NCBI GenBank assembly: GCA_947579605.1
Contig: OX388322.1
Coordinates: 6,820,001 to 6,884,000, forward strand
Origin: Athripsodes cinereus
Taxonomy: Eukaryota > Arthropoda > Insecta > Trichoptera > Leptoceridae
Reading direction: 5' to 3'
DNA length: 64,000 bases
Every line of letters begins with the position of its first letter. Position 1 is the stretch's first letter. Below are positions 12,451 through 23,640 of the stretch, piece by piece. The notes below the pieces were generated by a model that was not told the origin of the DNA, did no database searches, and saw only the letters and a program-made list of their open reading frames with translations. The position numbers and the translations under genes were made by a program.

Positions 12451-14045
12451 TAAGATTGCTGTGGAGGTACATTTTAGCAATCTAAAAGTCTTTTTCCATA
12501 GTTTATCCACAGAACCAAGAACCTTCGAACCTGTCTAGCAAAATTGTCTCACTCTTCTCCTGTATAGAAGTCTGACTCCTAAAATATCCGGAAAAATGCT
12601 AATTTCGACATTAATTGTTGCCTATATTCAGAGAATAAGATAGTAAATACTCGTGAAAATATGAGTATGAATTCAGCTGACGAAGATTGCAAAATATGTA
12701 TGTTTTTAAAGAATAACGATGTTCAGGATTCAATCCTACTCGTTCCATGATGAATTCGTATCTTTATACTTAGTTCTCCAAGTTCTCCAAAGAAATATAT
12801 TTTTAGTAACTTTGAAGAAAGATCCACCACACACCCGGATGTCTCAGGAGTCGTTAACTCCTACTTATCCGCACATTCAAACCAAAATTATCCTCATTGG
12901 GGAGGCCTGAAGGTAGCAATACATAATGAAGACATTAATTTGTTATTAAAATTTTATTGCAAATACCTCAAATTTAACACATGGATCTATCAAACTATCA
13001 TATGAGGCTTAGAAACATTTCATGTGTTAAATTCACCACATACAATAGTTGTTTGTAGAAATAACTTCACTAACCACTGTAATTCTTTATATACCTTTCT
13101 GTATTTCATATTTAATGGATACTTCGAAATATTATTTATTTCATGTTTAAGCTCACTAAATTAATAATAGTCTCGTCGAATCAGCAATAAATTTTCTGTT
13201 AAAATGAGGAAGATGTAAATCTGTCGTCTGTAAGATTTAATAGGCATCATTCATTATTAAACTATATCGACATATTTGTTATATTATCTATAAATTATCA
13301 ACAATACGTAAAATCTAATGCGTTTCTGATGCATTCGTTAGTCTATGTACGTGCAACTCGTTCTTGTAGTATAGTAATCAGGAAATATATTATTGTGATT
13401 AACGAGATTATCATATTTTACGTTTTCACTCAATTTGACATTCTGAGAAAGACGATACGACCTCAATACCTAAAAAACTTATAGCTAATACCTCAATGCT
13501 ATAAATATCTATATTAAATGATATTTTCATATATATTCCATTTTACATGTCTCTCCTTTATGAAAACTAATGTCCAAACTATTTGGGATAAAAACATTGA
13601 ACATTTATTTTTTCAAATAAACACATTAAAATTAATGCATTTCAAAATATCTATATTGTAATACAATTATATTTGTTTTTGCCGCCTCACTAGGCTAGAG
13701 CCTTTGTCGTGGCGGGTAGAAGAGATTCTTATAATTCTCTTAAAATCCTCTTATAATTCGTAAAAGATTTAAGACTGTTCCCAGATAGTTCAAACAGTCT
13801 TTCTTAATTCGCTCTTCTAAACAAAAGTTGTGTTCTCATTTACGGGTTCCGGTAGGTAGCTTGAGGCACTGTCTAATCTAAACTGCCTCGTGTCAAAATC
13901 TCAAAACGTAAAAATATAATAAAATCCATTCGAAAAGTTACATGGTACAAATTGTTCTTAAAAAAATATTACAAATAGTCAAACTAAATTCAATTTCACC
14001 CTTCTCGCCAGCAGCACCAATAAAACGCTCAAATAATTGCTAATT
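12451..14045. other. Region without a recognised gene
   Basis: AT-rich with no coding signal. A somewhat GC-richer patch at 13680-13905 ('gccgcctcactaggctagag', 'cgggttccggtaggtagctt') may be an unidentified repeat. Confidence 0.4.
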
Positions 14046-14300
14046 CCCGTGGAGCACCCGGTAAAGAATTGGTCTCCCACTCTTCTGCGTAAGTTTTCGA
14101 GTGTCCTGTAAAAGGCAGGTGTTCGAAAAAATTAAGACATTTTACATCTTCAATTCAGCGATGAGGCTTGCCACCCATCCTGAATGTCTTGATTTTATAT
14201 TGGCACGAAGAGGACAGTTTGCATGTTTCTTACATGCAGCTGATCTGCTGGCTACCCCACTTGTGGGATATGCCGTGACGGTATAGTAGTAGTATAGTAC
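14046..14300 (+). repeat. Full copy of the (TAG)n-tailed repeat family (family A)
   Basis: Reference copy. It runs from 'cccgtggagcacccggtaaa' through 'ttttcgagtgtcctgtaaaa', 'gatgaggcttgccacccatc' and 'cccacttgtgggatatgccg' to a TAG-rich tail. About twenty full or partial copies occur here on both strands, some about 95% alike by eye (compare 44487). The simple-repeat tail suggests a SINE-like retroposon, but I see no clear tRNA, 5S or 7SL head. Shared 61-residue open frames in two copies reflect copy similarity, not a proven protein. Confidence 0.75.
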
Positions 14301-15578
14301 CATGATTATAATCCTGGTATTAATTGTGACAGTAATTTTACACCAAACAAGTCTAATCAACCGAAAGGTATAGATTGTAGGTACCTAGTACTTTTCATTT
14401 AATTAGCATCAAACTTTAACAAATGCAATAAATTCTCGAAGAATTAATTGTGGGCGCTTTTGCAATAAACTGTATATTGTTCGTGTATAATTTCACGATG
14501 ACTTTAAATTTCAGAATGATTTTTAAAAAAAATCTACGTTAGTGAGCTTTGTATTCTTAGAACCTGATCTCTTCAAATGACATCTGAAATCTATACAGCG
14601 TTATTGTGTTTCGTTTCAACCGACACAAAGTTTATTTATAAAATAATAAGAGCGATTATACTATCCATTATTTGTATGATACCGAGGAGTCATTGTCTCA
14701 ACGTGGACCGTTACTTTGTCTTCGCTTTCGTGGGCAGCACGACTTCAAATGCTAATATCATACACAACAAACTGCTTAATCATACCAACCATTATAAGTA
14801 CCAGTAATGTGATAATAATACACATTTTTGTTTCGTGGAAACAATGACAGCTATGATAATATCTTCTATTCTAAATCACTCGCAAACGACTGGATGGCTT
14901 CGATGAGAGTAGAATATAATAAAATACAATATAATAGAACTTTTATATTGGCATATTTTATTGTCTTGTGTGGGTAGTTTCTAATTATATGATGAATATG
15001 AATACGCCAATACGGGTGTGAATTTTATAACCAATTCGAAAACTTTGTTTAATGTTGTTGCGTTTGATTCACCACCCTTTTAGCACCTTTTAGGATAGCT
15101 TAAATGCCGTAATAAATATAATGTCTCTACTATCAATAAGATTGAATGTTGTTGAGTTTATGACAAATAATATAGTCTTGTTGCGAAGAGGGCAAAGATA
15201 ATAAAGCCATTTACCTAGAATACAAAAAATTAAGCAATTATCTGTATTTTTGTGCAATGTACACATTGCATTACAATGCATTCTATGAAATCTGTATTGA
15301 AATACTGTCGAAAAAATTTAATAATGATTGATTAAATTTAATTTAGTCAACGCAGCCGATGATGCTTTAACAAGGGATTTGATACAATTGTAAATTGTAA
15401 AGGGCCAATAATTTTCCTTAAGGAACGCCCCACATAGTAAAAATACAAGTAAAAGTACCTTTTCCTTTCCCTTTATGCATGTATGTTTGTTTTTTTTTTT
15501 GCAGTCTCTCCCTTTTTATATATATGTGTGTATGTTTTTTATTTTCATCATATTATGTTTATTTATTTTTTTAAGTTA
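14301..15578. other. Region without a recognised gene
   Basis: Only short open frames lacking domain or splice context. No element ends identified. Confidence 0.4.
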
Positions 15579-15728
15579 ATACTCTTTGGGTTAGTTGGAA
15601 GAGATCGCGCCTTTGCGATAAACTCGCCCTCTGTATATTGATTGTATTTAATTTGAATGTATACCTTTTATGTAATTGTTTTTTATCAATGTACAGTAAA
15701 GAATGAATAAATAAATAAATAAATAAAA
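15579..15728 (+). repeat. LINE 3' end with (AATA)n tail (family D)
   Basis: 'tttgggttagttggaagaga' then 'tcgcgcctttgcgataaact' and a terminal (AATA)n run. A second copy lies in reverse at 46333-46462. This is typical of a 5'-truncated non-LTR retrotransposon 3' untranslated region. Confidence 0.6.
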
Positions 15729-15832
15729 AAATCAATATAGGTACTTTTTTACTTTGTGATCATCCTTTAAACAAACTGTGGTTATCTGTGCTTTTTTATG
15801 ATTTTGATTTTGTCAAATAAATATTATGCTTC

Positions 15833-16337
15833 TCAATTATATTTTGAACCATTCTAGATTAATCATTCCACTTGGTTTTTATTCATCGATAGTTAACCTA
15901 TTTGAATAGGTATTAACTAGGTAGATATGTTGTATATGATACACATACATATGTGAACTTCCTTTAGGAGTACATGACACAGAGTTTCGACGCTTTTGAA
16001 TCGACTCAAGGCTTGGTTAAGAGTACCAAGAATGGAAGTTTATCGAATTGAACTATACATACAACATTCAAAAATTTCAAGTTACATATGTGATAAACAT
16101 GACTCAGAGGAATTGGGAATGTTACCTAGGTATAAAGAGTACTTTTAACCAAGCCTTGAGTCGATTCATAAGAGTTGAAACTCTGTGTCATGTACTCCTT
16201 AAGGAAGTTTACATAATATTTGTATGTTTATCATTTACAACGTACCTACCTAGTTAATAACTATTCAAAGAGGTTAACTATCGATGAACAAAAACCATGT
16301 GGAATGATTGATCTAGAGTGGTTCAAAATATAATTGA
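15833..16337. repeat. Long foldback (inverted repeat) element, arms about 190 bp
   Basis: Left arm 15833-~16020 is complementary to right arm ~16145-16337, at roughly 88% identity by eye. Shared landmarks are 'tcaattatattttgaacca', 'catcgatagttaacct', 'ggagtacatgacacagagtt' and 'gaatcgactcaaggcttggt'. The spacer is about 125 bp. I see no convincing target duplication and no coding sequence; the 69-codon frame inside it is a by-product of the arms. A foldback MITE is likely. Confidence 0.65.
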
Positions 16338-16786
16338 CATCACACTTCTAGTAAATAAAATCCAGCCCCCGACATCCAATTGTGTCAAAAATTCATTAAA
16401 TAATTGTGCTTCTCTGTCAGAACAGATATAAATCGAACTAATTATATTCGAAAAAGAATTTGTATTAACAAAGTTTGTGTCGTTTAACTCTTTGGTATCA
16501 AAGACTAGTAAAATGAAATTACAATATCTTTAATAATGAGGTTAATGTTAAATTTTACATACTAATAAAATTTAATGTTTATTGTTTTATTGTTGTTTAG
16601 GTCGGTATTAGTATATGAATTTAATCAAATGCGTATTTTGTGTGTATCTTTGATATCATAAAGAACAAATTCTAATAAACTAGTTATTTTTTGTGGGTGG
16701 ATTACAATTACCTTTAACTGTAATTAGATATTTTGCCCTTTTGAATTTAAATAATCGCTTTTTGCTGCGTCTGTTATTATTTATAT

Positions 16787-16962
16787 CTACTACTACTATA
16801 CTACTATACCATCACGGCATATCCCACAAGTGGGGTAGCCAGCAGACCAGCTGCATATAAAACATGCAAGCTGTCTTCTCCGTGCCAATATAAAATCAAG
16901 ACATTCAGGATGGGTGGCAAACCTCATCGCTGAATTTAAGATGTAAAATGTCTTATTTTTAT
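16787..16962 (-). repeat. Family A copy, 5'-truncated
   Basis: Reverse orientation: starts at the (CTA)n run and stops after 'atgtcttatttttatc', lacking the half nearest GTGGAGCACC. Its truncated end abuts an 18-mer (16965-16982) that also occurs at 16404-16421; see findings. Confidence 0.7.
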
Positions 16963-17087
16963 CTTTGTGCTTCTCTGTCAGATATTTATTATCTTTATTT
17001 ATATCTTTGTGATATTTATATATATATTTTTTTGTTAAATTTTGTTTAATTTATATATTTATATCAGCGTGAATCTTCTATGTCTTC

Positions 17088-17119
17088 TCTGCTTCGAGCT
17101 ATTCGAGACCATCTTCAGG
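17088..17119 (-). ncRNA. Degenerate hammerhead-like motif
   Basis: Minus strand: CUGAAGA (17112-17118), extra U, a weakly paired helix II, then GAAG where GAAA is required. It resembles the complete motifs at 2353 and 47984 but lacks A15.1, and helices I and III are not evident. Probably a decayed copy. Confidence 0.2.
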
Positions 17120-17163
17120 AATGATAAACTATTAATTAATAATTATTAGATATAAAAAAAAAT

Positions 17164-17203
17164 CCTGAAAATGACCTCAGCACCGAGGCTAAAAGGATCC
17201 AGA
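17164..17203 (+). ncRNA. Degenerate hammerhead-like motif, opposite strand
   Basis: Plus strand: CUGAAAA (G8 changed), extra U, helix II with CCUC/GAGG pairing, AAAA in place of GAAA, then the palindrome GGAUCC. It is homologous to the motif at 17088 but inverted relative to it. Confidence 0.2.
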
Positions 17204-17320
17204 AAAGACGTCGTAGATCTACGAAGAACCCCCGAAAACCTAAATAAAACCCTTCAAAAATATTGTCCAGCCCACTATCCATCATGTTAGATCTCAAATT
17301 AAAATTAACTTACACAATAT

Positions 17321-17360
17321 TGGTTTATAACAAAAACCCAGATATATCTTTAAAAAAAAA
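17321..17360 (+). repeat. 3' fragment of SINE-1
   Basis: 'ggtttataacaaaaacccag' followed by 'atatatcttt' and an A run matches the terminal hairpin and tail of the SINE at 4455. Confidence 0.55.
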
Positions 17361-18805
17361 TCTATTTGCTATTCCGATTTAACAATCTATTGATTTGATT
17401 ATTTAAAAAAAGAACCACAGACAAAGAGACGGTTTAATGTTTGAATTTATAATTCAAATCAAATTTTATTTCAAATTGTGGACATAGATTAAAAAATAAT
17501 TCATATTTAATCACAAATTCTGGTATTTGTTTACATCGATTACAACATAAATATATCGTGGTTTTAGGATGTGTACAATTTTGATTATAATTAGTTACAA
17601 CAATCAACTTTATAAGAGAGATTGTTATTATGGTGAAAGTTTAATATAACATTTTAAATCCGTTACGAAGGTAAATAATATAATTATTGTTTATTTGGTA
17701 AAACGATAATATAGGTAATACTAAATATGAAATAATTACCTCTGTATATTTTAATTTCAATATCTATGCAAATTTAACGGAACTGATGGCACGATTGAGT
17801 AAAGAAAAATATCTGTGGACTTGTATATTTATTTAGGTGAAATTTCAAACAGTATACTTTTATTTAAATGTCAATATTTTTGGAAACAATTTATGCTAAA
17901 ACTGAGATAGCGCTGTCGAATGAACGAGGAGCGATACAAAAAAATAAGTCGCGTTTGGTAAAAACGAGTGTTTTAAAACAGTTGATGTGGCTCGGTTGCA
18001 TGTAACCAAGTTAGTTTGACGATTCGGACGACATCGCGTCGAATTCAAGTACCTACGGTGAGCGATTGTGCGCAAAATGTAAAATTATCGGATTGTTAAC
18101 TGTACGTAATTTTAATCACACTTATTTCTCAGCTTGAAAACCTCAGGCAAAGCTCGACTTTTCGGCTCGTATGAAAGACACGCTACTTACTGAATGTTTA
18201 TATTTCTACTTCGTGCTCTTGAGATAAAAATGATTGGGTAGAAGAGAAATACTAAATAATATATAATATGTTTAAGAAAAAAACAGTTTATGATTACGTG
18301 GTTCGAGTCATAATCAACAATGCTCTCGTATTTTTTACTCATACAATATTTCATATCTAGCTTATTGTTAGAAAAGTTTGCGCATCTGAATGCATAATTT
18401 AATAAATAAAACAATATAACCATTAAAAAGTCAAATAATTAATACATAAACAAAAAGTATGCGTATTATTTCATTAAAGTGCCCGAGATTCCACGATTAA
18501 AATAATAAAGATCTAATTAACACAGTTATGAAATATTAAACGGATATTAAAATGTCGCTGTTTTTGTGATAAATGTTATATTTTCACAGTGATTAATCAC
18601 ACAATGAAACGATACAACTGTACATCACTGTGGAACGGATTCCCACGGTATATTGTATAATGATTTTGTAACGGAGAAAGATTCACAACTTTTTAACAAT
18701 ATTCTGTATATATTATGTTAATTTAAAAGGCATCTAATATTCAACACTAAATTAATATATTTACATGCATTGGGAGTATATGATCATAATATATTTCTAT
18801 CCATC
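17361..18805. other. Gene-poor region with a CpG-containing candidate 5' exon near 17925-18056
   Basis: Between about 17925 and 18056 the sequence is unusually rich in CG dinucleotides ('gattcggacgacatcgcgtc') and ends at a plausible splice donor, ACG|GTGAGC (GT at 18057). This could be a noncoding first exon of the plus-strand gene whose signal-peptide exon is at 26034. No TATA box or certain initiator was found. The rest shows no gene. Confidence 0.2.
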
Positions 18806-19057
18806 TGTACCATCACAGTATATCTCATACGTGGGGTAGCCAGTAGATGAATATTCTTTATTCATAGAACTTTAGAATATACAGATTGGCTGATAATAAA
18901 AAATAAGATATTCAAAATGGGTGCAGGCATTCTTCATCGCTTAATTAAAGGTGACAAATGTCTCATTCATGATATTTTATGAATCTGCGTTTTACAGGAC
19001 ACTCGAAAAATTTAAGAAAAGAATTGGAGGCCTATCTTTGCCGGGAACTCCACGGAG
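18806..19057 (-). repeat. Family A copy, full length but diverged
   Basis: Runs from 'tgtaccatcacagtatatct' to 'ccgggaactccacgg'. An internal region differs (tattctttattcat in place of the 'catgcaagctgtcctctc' part). Confidence 0.65.
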
Positions 19058-19126
19058 CGTATGATTTATTTGAACAGATCCAAATCTAGATTAAATGACA
19101 ATTCCTAACGCATATGTATTAAATTT

Positions 19127-19384
19127 TGGAACAACCATGTGGCCAGGAGACCACCTAAGTATGTAGGCAATAAAACACATTGTATCGAGGTTACCGGCAA
19201 GAGGACAAGAGGAAGGCCAAAGCGCAGATGGCGTAAAGTAGCGAAACAAGACATGTGGAACTGCGATTTTATGAGAATGCACTCGACAGATCCAAGCAAC
19301 GAAATTAAACAAAAACGGCAGACCCCACCACCATGTGGGACTTATAATTGCCCAATGAGAAGAAGAAATTTAATACATATTTGA
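19127..19384 (+). pseudogene. LINE reverse-transcriptase C-terminal remnant
   Basis: The frame reads WNNHVARRPPKYVGNKTHCI, then EVTGKRTRGRPKRRWRKVAK, QDM, and after decay 'CGTYNCPMRRRN'. The 'GHV.RRP.DYVG...GKR.RGRPK.RW...KQDM' pattern and the closing 'DYNCPMRRRR'-type end are common to the C-terminus of a widespread insect non-LTR element. Only the last ~80 codons remain. It lies directly beside a family A copy. Confidence 0.6.
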
Positions 19385-19399
19385 GTCCGTTTTCATAAG

Positions 19400-20056
19400 T
19401 GTATATTCATTTATGATATTTCATGTACATATATACTATTTAGTAGGTAATCAATAATCCGATGAATTTGCAGTTCTGCCAATTTTCAATATTTTATCAC
19501 CAACATTCAATAATTATTCCATAAATGTAAGTACACATCTAACCGCTACACCATGAATGGACTTCGGTCGGGTTTTGAAAGCCACAATGTTTAATAGATA
19601 CCACAGTATCTTCTTATAATAACAATAATGTAATGGAGATAGCATCATTCAATTTCTCGGTCGTGGTTTATGGTAGTATATAGTGACCCGGATAATGAGG
19701 CACGTAGGGTCACCTCAAGGTTATGGGTATTTAGGGCTAAGTCCCATTATGGCAACCATTATTTAGTGAAAGCTATGTTGCATCTATCTGCAGATACCTA
19801 CCTATTGGTACTGTGTTCACTTTTCATTTTGTTCTCAATGTATTTGTTAAGAAAATGTATGTAAGGTGTGCGTTTTCTTTTACATTTCACAATTGTCTAT
19901 TAAAAAGCAATGAATATCTTTTACGACTATTTCAAAGCATTTATTTTATATTAACTTCGAGGTTAATGTTACTCTCTAACTTAAATTTTTTTGAAACATT
20001 ATCTGACATTTTATTTTAGAATATTATGTGCTACTGAGATTCTGGTGCACTAACGC
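19400..20056. other. No gene recognised
   Basis: AT-rich; short open frames only. Confidence 0.4.
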
Positions 20057-20156
20057 ATAAAACAAAATATGTTTTATTCTATTATTTGATTCATTTACGT
20101 GAGAGACGTCTTTCTCGTAAATAAATCGAATAGTAAAATAAAACATTTGTTTTATT
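20057..20156. repeat. Foldback repeat with ~42-bp arms
   Basis: Left arm starting 'ataaaacaaaatatgtttta' (20057-20101) is complementary to right arm 'cgtaaataaatcgaatagta...' (20116-20155), with a ~14-nt loop. The right arm and following 50 bp are homologous in inverse to 10500-10572, so this is a dispersed family. Confidence 0.5.
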
Positions 20157-20209
20157 TATTAATTTGCTATGGAATTCTACTACCTAACCACCGACAAAGA
20201 GAGTGCCTC

Positions 20210-21424
20210 AAAATATATGAAATAAAATATTTGTTAATTTGTGAACCTGTAACAGTCCTTGAAGGCCGTAAACAAGAGTCATTCGGTGATCAAAATTTTT
20301 AGTCCACTTGATGGTTTTGAAGTATAGATTTGTTTAGGTCAGAAATCCTGAACGAAAATACGAATAGAACGAAAGATAAAAATATAGTTTCCGGTCTTAT
20401 TCTCAATTCTCGCAATGAAATGATTGTAAATGTAATGTAATGCCCTTAACTCGATGAGTCGTTTTGATCGAAATGATCCTATGATTCGATTAAAATAAAC
20501 AGTGAACTGAATATTGTTTGCTTATATTGTTAAATTCTTTTTCTCATCTTCTTGTGACATTATTCTGGCAGAGCCTTTGTCCCTAGAAACACTTTTCTTG
20601 AATTTATCTTTGCATTCAGTGTATATTGAAATTTGGCAGCATTAAGTTGCTTGAGTTTGCTGTCTGTAATCTTAAGTTTAGTGATATATACCTTTTCTCT
20701 GTGATTCTGATCTAAAATGATCCCCAGTTCAAGCTTAGCTGTTATTGATAAACGTAATTAAAATAGTGAAGTGATCAACCACCCACGAATGAAAAAAAGC
20801 TCTGATCTATAATTGATCGCTTGCCTAATTTAATTCACGTTTGTTAATGATACGGCAGAAGTTCTAAAGAAAAAAACGGAAATGCGTGATTAATTAAAAT
20901 ACATAATTTGTTATTATGCACATAGCGAGCTTGTTATTTTTTGTGTTTATTTATGCATTGTAAATTACGGTATAATAATATAATTTAATAGTCTTCTAAT
21001 AAAAGTAACTTACTGATGAATTTCGCCAAAAGCTAATCACGAATTGGTACAGAATTAAACACGGAGGTTTTGAAAATAAACGGCAATAGTAACAATTATT
21101 ATTATCATTTAATAAATAAATAAGTTTATATAATATGTAGGTACTTATCATAAAACCTGACCACGAAATGATCATTCAAGTTGAAGTCAACTTTATTACT
21201 TAATAAACGTTAACCATTGATTATATTAATAGACAATAAACTGTCTCAAATTGTTGGTTCAAAGTGTTGTTCATTTCCTAAAATAAAATCTATACATGAT
21301 TTTCATATCGACTGCATTTAGGAAATATGCAGCCTAATCAGCAAAGACATTCTGACTTTTCACAAAAAATTTCACTTTTCCTTACGAAAATGTTACTTTA
21401 GTTGAATAAATTAAATTTCTTTAA
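20210..21424. other. No gene recognised
   Basis: AT-rich, no element ends or coding frames identified. Confidence 0.4.
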
Positions 21425-21697
21425 ACTACTACTTCTACTGTACTACCTACACCAAAACATCATATCCCGCATGTAAGGTAGCCAGCGAACTAACTGCACG
21501 AAAAAAACATGCAGATTGTCCTCTCCGTGCCAATAAAAAATAAGACAGACATTCAGGATGGGTGGCATGTCATCACTAAATTGTTGATGTTAATTGTCTT
21601 ATACGTGAGGTTTTATAAACACCTATCTTTTACAGGACACTCGAAAACTTACAAGAAAGAGTGGGAGACTTATTCTTTACCGGGGACTCCACGGGAG
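21425..21697 (-). repeat. Family A copy, full length
   Basis: From 'ctactacttctactgtacta' through 'ggtagccagcgaactaactg' and 'ggatgggtggcatgtcatca' to 'ccggggactccacggga'. Confidence 0.7.
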
Positions 21698-21837
21698 AAC
21701 TATTACTTTCAATATGTAATATATAATTAATGCTCTTCTTCTGCTTGGATCTCTAAAAGTTTTATTTTGACAACCCAAACATCTTTTTCTATTGATTATT
21801 AATCAGTTCTTTGGTGTAGCTGAGCTTTCTTATCCTG

Positions 21838-22048
21838 CAGGGTTACTCTTGACAAAACTAAACACGATCTTAATCTAGTCTTGATCTTGATCATACGACG
21901 CACGAAGGGACTATAATCAAAAACACCGCGTTACCGCTAACGCGCGATCGGTTTGCGTGTATTTTTGGCCAATAGTCACTTCGTGCGTCGTATGATCAAG
22001 ATCAAGACTAGATTAAGATCGTGTTTAGTTTTGTCAAGAGTAGCCCTG
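21838..22048. mobile_element. Palindromic MITE with CAGGG termini (copy 1)
   Basis: A 211-bp near-perfect palindrome. The first ~75 bp (CAGGGTTACTCTTGACAAAA...) are the reverse complement of the last ~75, and the centre (accgctaacgcgcgatcggt) also folds. Flanking trinucleotides are CTG (21835-21837) and CTG (22049-22051). No coding sequence. Two sister copies are at 38454 and 56014. The superfamily is uncertain. Confidence 0.8.
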
Positions 22049-22145
22049 CTGGTTCTACTTTAAATTTCAATATTTTATTCTTAAACCATCGACGCGACGT
22101 TTATTTAAATCTTCTTATGCTTTTTAATCAACGTATGCATGTACC

Positions 22146-22316
22146 ACACAAAATTTGATTCTGTTTGCTGTTTGGTCATTTGGTTTTCTTATATTTAATG
22201 ATATATAATTTAATTAAAATTGTCACTGTTGTATTTGTAAATGTTATGTGTAATGTATGTATTTTGTCATGTAATAGGCTAATGCCGTGAATTTTTGTAA
22301 AATAAAATAATCTTTA
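22146..22316 (+). repeat. Family E LINE-like 3' end
   Basis: Homologous to 3640-3826: 'cacaaaatttgattctgttt', 'aaattgtcactgttgtattt', 'catgtaataggctaatgccg', then an A-rich tail TTTTGTAAAATAAAATAA. Confidence 0.5.
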
Positions 22317-23140
22317 ATCGACGTATGCAAAATGAACTCGTGTAAATCGCTTGTATTTTAGATAAGGAATCTGTATTAATATGTATAATCGGTACGTTTT
22401 AAATATTCAGTAAAGTACTGTTAACTATATTATCATTGTATCAATAATTCCAATTCATTAATAATCGTGCGGTTTCATAAAAACACATTACGATTCAATT
22501 GGGTCAGGTTTCAGTTATATTCAATTCTTATTTGCCTAAGGAATTTGATACTGGGAATTAAAATCAATAATAATATTATCATCTGCTTATAATACTCGAT
22601 AGCTTATTAATAATCTCTTTAGAAAATGTTTAATAATATGCGCATACTAATCGTTTGATAATAATCACCGAAAGTACAGAATTGAAGTATGTATTGAAAT
22701 ATACCTACTAACTAAGGCAACTTATCCGACGCCGACGTACGACGTCCAAGTTCATTAATCATGATTATATATTTGAAGTCATAATAATTAAAGTAATTAA
22801 GAGGGCCTTTAGCCTTTACGAATACGTTTTTGCTTGCATTAATTGATATTACGGGACTGGTCTCAAGAATATTTTTCAATTATTCAGAAATGATTTTAAA
22901 TGCTCAATGACCAATCAATGTTCAGTGTATTGAATTATTAATACTGAGTTCAGTTCACAATACTGAGAATTATTTTCAAATTTTCAAAAACGGAAAGAGT
23001 TTTGTGTTTCATTTTGTCATCAATTTCAACTACATTCAACGTTTGGTAAGTGCTATATTATATCTCACAATACCTCACAATCTACTGCTTCCAATTGGCT
23101 ATACAAAGTTTTCACCTCTTAATTATTGAAATTTTATCTA
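22317..23140. other. No gene recognised
   Basis: AT-rich; no coding frames or element ends identified. Confidence 0.4.
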
Positions 23141-23453
23141 TCTAATATATAAAATTCTCGTGTCACGGTTTTTTGTTATCATACTCCTCCGAAACGGCTG
23201 GACCGATTTTGATGAAATGTTGTGTGCTTATCAGGTAGGTCTGATAATCGGCCAACATCTATTTTTCATACCCCTAAAAGTTAAGGGTGGTCCACCCTAA
23301 TTTTTTTTTATTTATGAACAAGTTTTTATTTTTATTTTTTATGGTGAGGCATTCAAAAATACATACAGCCCTGAATTTTCACCCTTCTACCGTTAACTCC
23401 TATTTTTAAATAGCAATATTAGTATATGGCATAACGTTTGCCGGGTCAGCTAG
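23141..23453 (+). mobile_element. Non-autonomous Helitron (copy 1)
   Basis: Begins A|TCTAATATATAAAATTCTCG and ends GCCGGGTCAGCTAG|T, the TC...CTRR termini inserted between A and T that define Helitrons. The body has the widespread arthropod text 'cggctggaccgattttgatg' and 'gttaagggtggtccacccta'. 313 bp, no Rep/helicase frame. A second, interrupted copy is at 55713. Confidence 0.75.
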
Positions 23454-23544
23454 TGCTAAATTTCTAGTTGTGAAAGTAAGTACTCCACGAGTTCATCTGG
23501 ATACCAATATTATTTTTCAGTTATCATTATTTTATAGTTCTTCT

Positions 23545-23640
23545 TCTTCTATCAGTGCCATATCAGGTCCCCCCGACGTTGGCGATCACTCTGGAGAATG
23601 CCTCCCTGTCTCGCGCTGTGCGGACCAGCTCTATAGTTCT
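23545..23640 (-). pseudogene. Short LINE C-terminal remnant
   Basis: On the minus strand the sequence reads roughly ELVRTARDREAFSRVIANVG followed by GT and a stop, then a GAAGAAGAA run. This resembles the last residues of a non-LTR element ORF2 next to its simple-repeat tail. Only ~30 codons remain. Confidence 0.4.

Noticed and set aside
14101..14286. 61-residue open frame repeated almost identically at 44499-44684
   Set aside because: Both lie in family A repeat copies that are near-identical as DNA; other copies break the frame. It is not evidence for a protein.
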